This document shows, piece by piece, positions 63,650-64,000 of a stretch of 64,000 nt of DNA (position 1 is its first letter; every line of letters starts with the position of its first letter). The DNA is taken from positions 4,154,001-4,218,000 of the forward strand of contig NC_058166.1 of the NCBI RefSeq assembly GCF_020080835.1. Reading direction: 5' to 3'. The stretch comes from Cotesia glomerata (taxonomy: Eukaryota > Arthropoda > Insecta > Hymenoptera > Braconidae). Below the pieces are notes generated by a model. The model saw only the letters and a program-made list of their open reading frames with translations. It ran no database searches and had not been told where the DNA came from. The position numbers were made by a program, and so were the translations under genes.

Positions 63650-64000
63650 TTTATTTTTTTGTAATAAAAAAAAATTCTAAAAATTTTTAGTTGCCGGCTA
63701 ACTTAATTTTCATACAATTGTTTTCGTTTTACTTCTTTTTATAATAATTGAACTCTGTATACTAAACAATTTTTTGGATCTAACTTTTGTCTTGTAAAAC
63801 TATTTTTTAACATGTTGTATTAAAACTTAAATCTTTTGCGCCCTTTTAGTTTTAGGATGCTCGAATTTTTTTTTACAGATCTTTGTGTTTTGAACGATTT
63901 TAAAACAAATAGCAAAAAATAAATTTTTTCGTGCGCCCTTTTAGCATAAATCCCTACTAATCTATAGCAATACGCCTCTTACCTTTTCATAAATTTTTTT

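Larger units (their letters stand above)
59925..63990. mobile_element. Large O-family foldback with inverted S pair
   Basis: Left AAGTGCCAAAAGGTAAAAGG and right TACGCCTCTTACCTTTTCAT correspond to the ends of O copy 1. Many AAAGGGCGTAT / TACGCCCTTTTGGC strings occur (60465, 60500, 61455, 61897, 61945, 62085). It contains two S copies in opposite orientation. No transposase-like frame found. Confidence 0.65.

Noticed and set aside
1..64000. Endogenous viral or polydnavirus segment
   Set aside because: No capsid, integrase, polymerase or virulence-type gene was recognised; all coding exons belong to LARGE and mesh.

Overview
The window is AT-rich animal nuclear DNA. Both genes are cut by many introns with consensus GT..AG boundaries, and the space between exons is packed with inverted-repeat DNA elements. 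Gene content and architecture point to an insect. A hymenopteran, perhaps a parasitoid wasp, is my best guess, but this is inference and not proven by the sequence. No prokaryotic features are present.

Two protein genes can be assembled, both on the minus strand. (1) Positions 24641 down to 8158: a LARGE-type bifunctional glycosyltransferase (xylosyl/glucuronyltransferase of the Golgi), 10 coding exons, all phases compatible, about 665 residues, with two DxD catalytic centres. (2) Positions about 59.8 kb down to 30578: Mesh, the septate-junction membrane protein (NIDO, IPT/TIG-like, AMOP, VWD and sushi domains, then a transmembrane segment). Thirteen internal exons (2-14) are joined in frame. 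The 3' end offers two alternative transmembrane/tail exons (35323-35762, or 30738-30888 plus 30578-30677) with the same splice phase and related first residues. Only the first tail ends in a PDZ-ligand-like ESDV. The signal-peptide exon of Mesh was not found with confidence.

Layout: 1-8.1 kb, repeats downstream of LARGE; 8.2-24.6 kb, LARGE with introns full of repeats (TTA tandem array, GGTAAAAGCC elements, a three-copy array of a 0.72-kb element, foldbacks); 24.7-30.5 kb, intergenic foldbacks and hairpin arrays; 30.5-59.8 kb, mesh with heavily invaded introns; 59.9-64 kb, a large foldback of which only a little may lie outside the window.

The repeats are mostly non-autonomous DNA elements with terminal inverted repeats, often nested. 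In one case (50.5-53.7 kb) a second copy elsewhere in the window serves as the empty site and shows TA target duplications. There is also one complete SINE-like retroposon (43818-44407) with a 16-bp target-site duplication, a tRNA-like head and a 5S-rRNA-like segment. No transposase gene was recognised. Several elements end within 20-60 nt of splice donors of LARGE and mesh.

LARGE acts in the Golgi on secretory-pathway glycoproteins, and Mesh is a secretory-pathway membrane protein. Nothing in the sequence shows that the two work together; they are simply neighbours.
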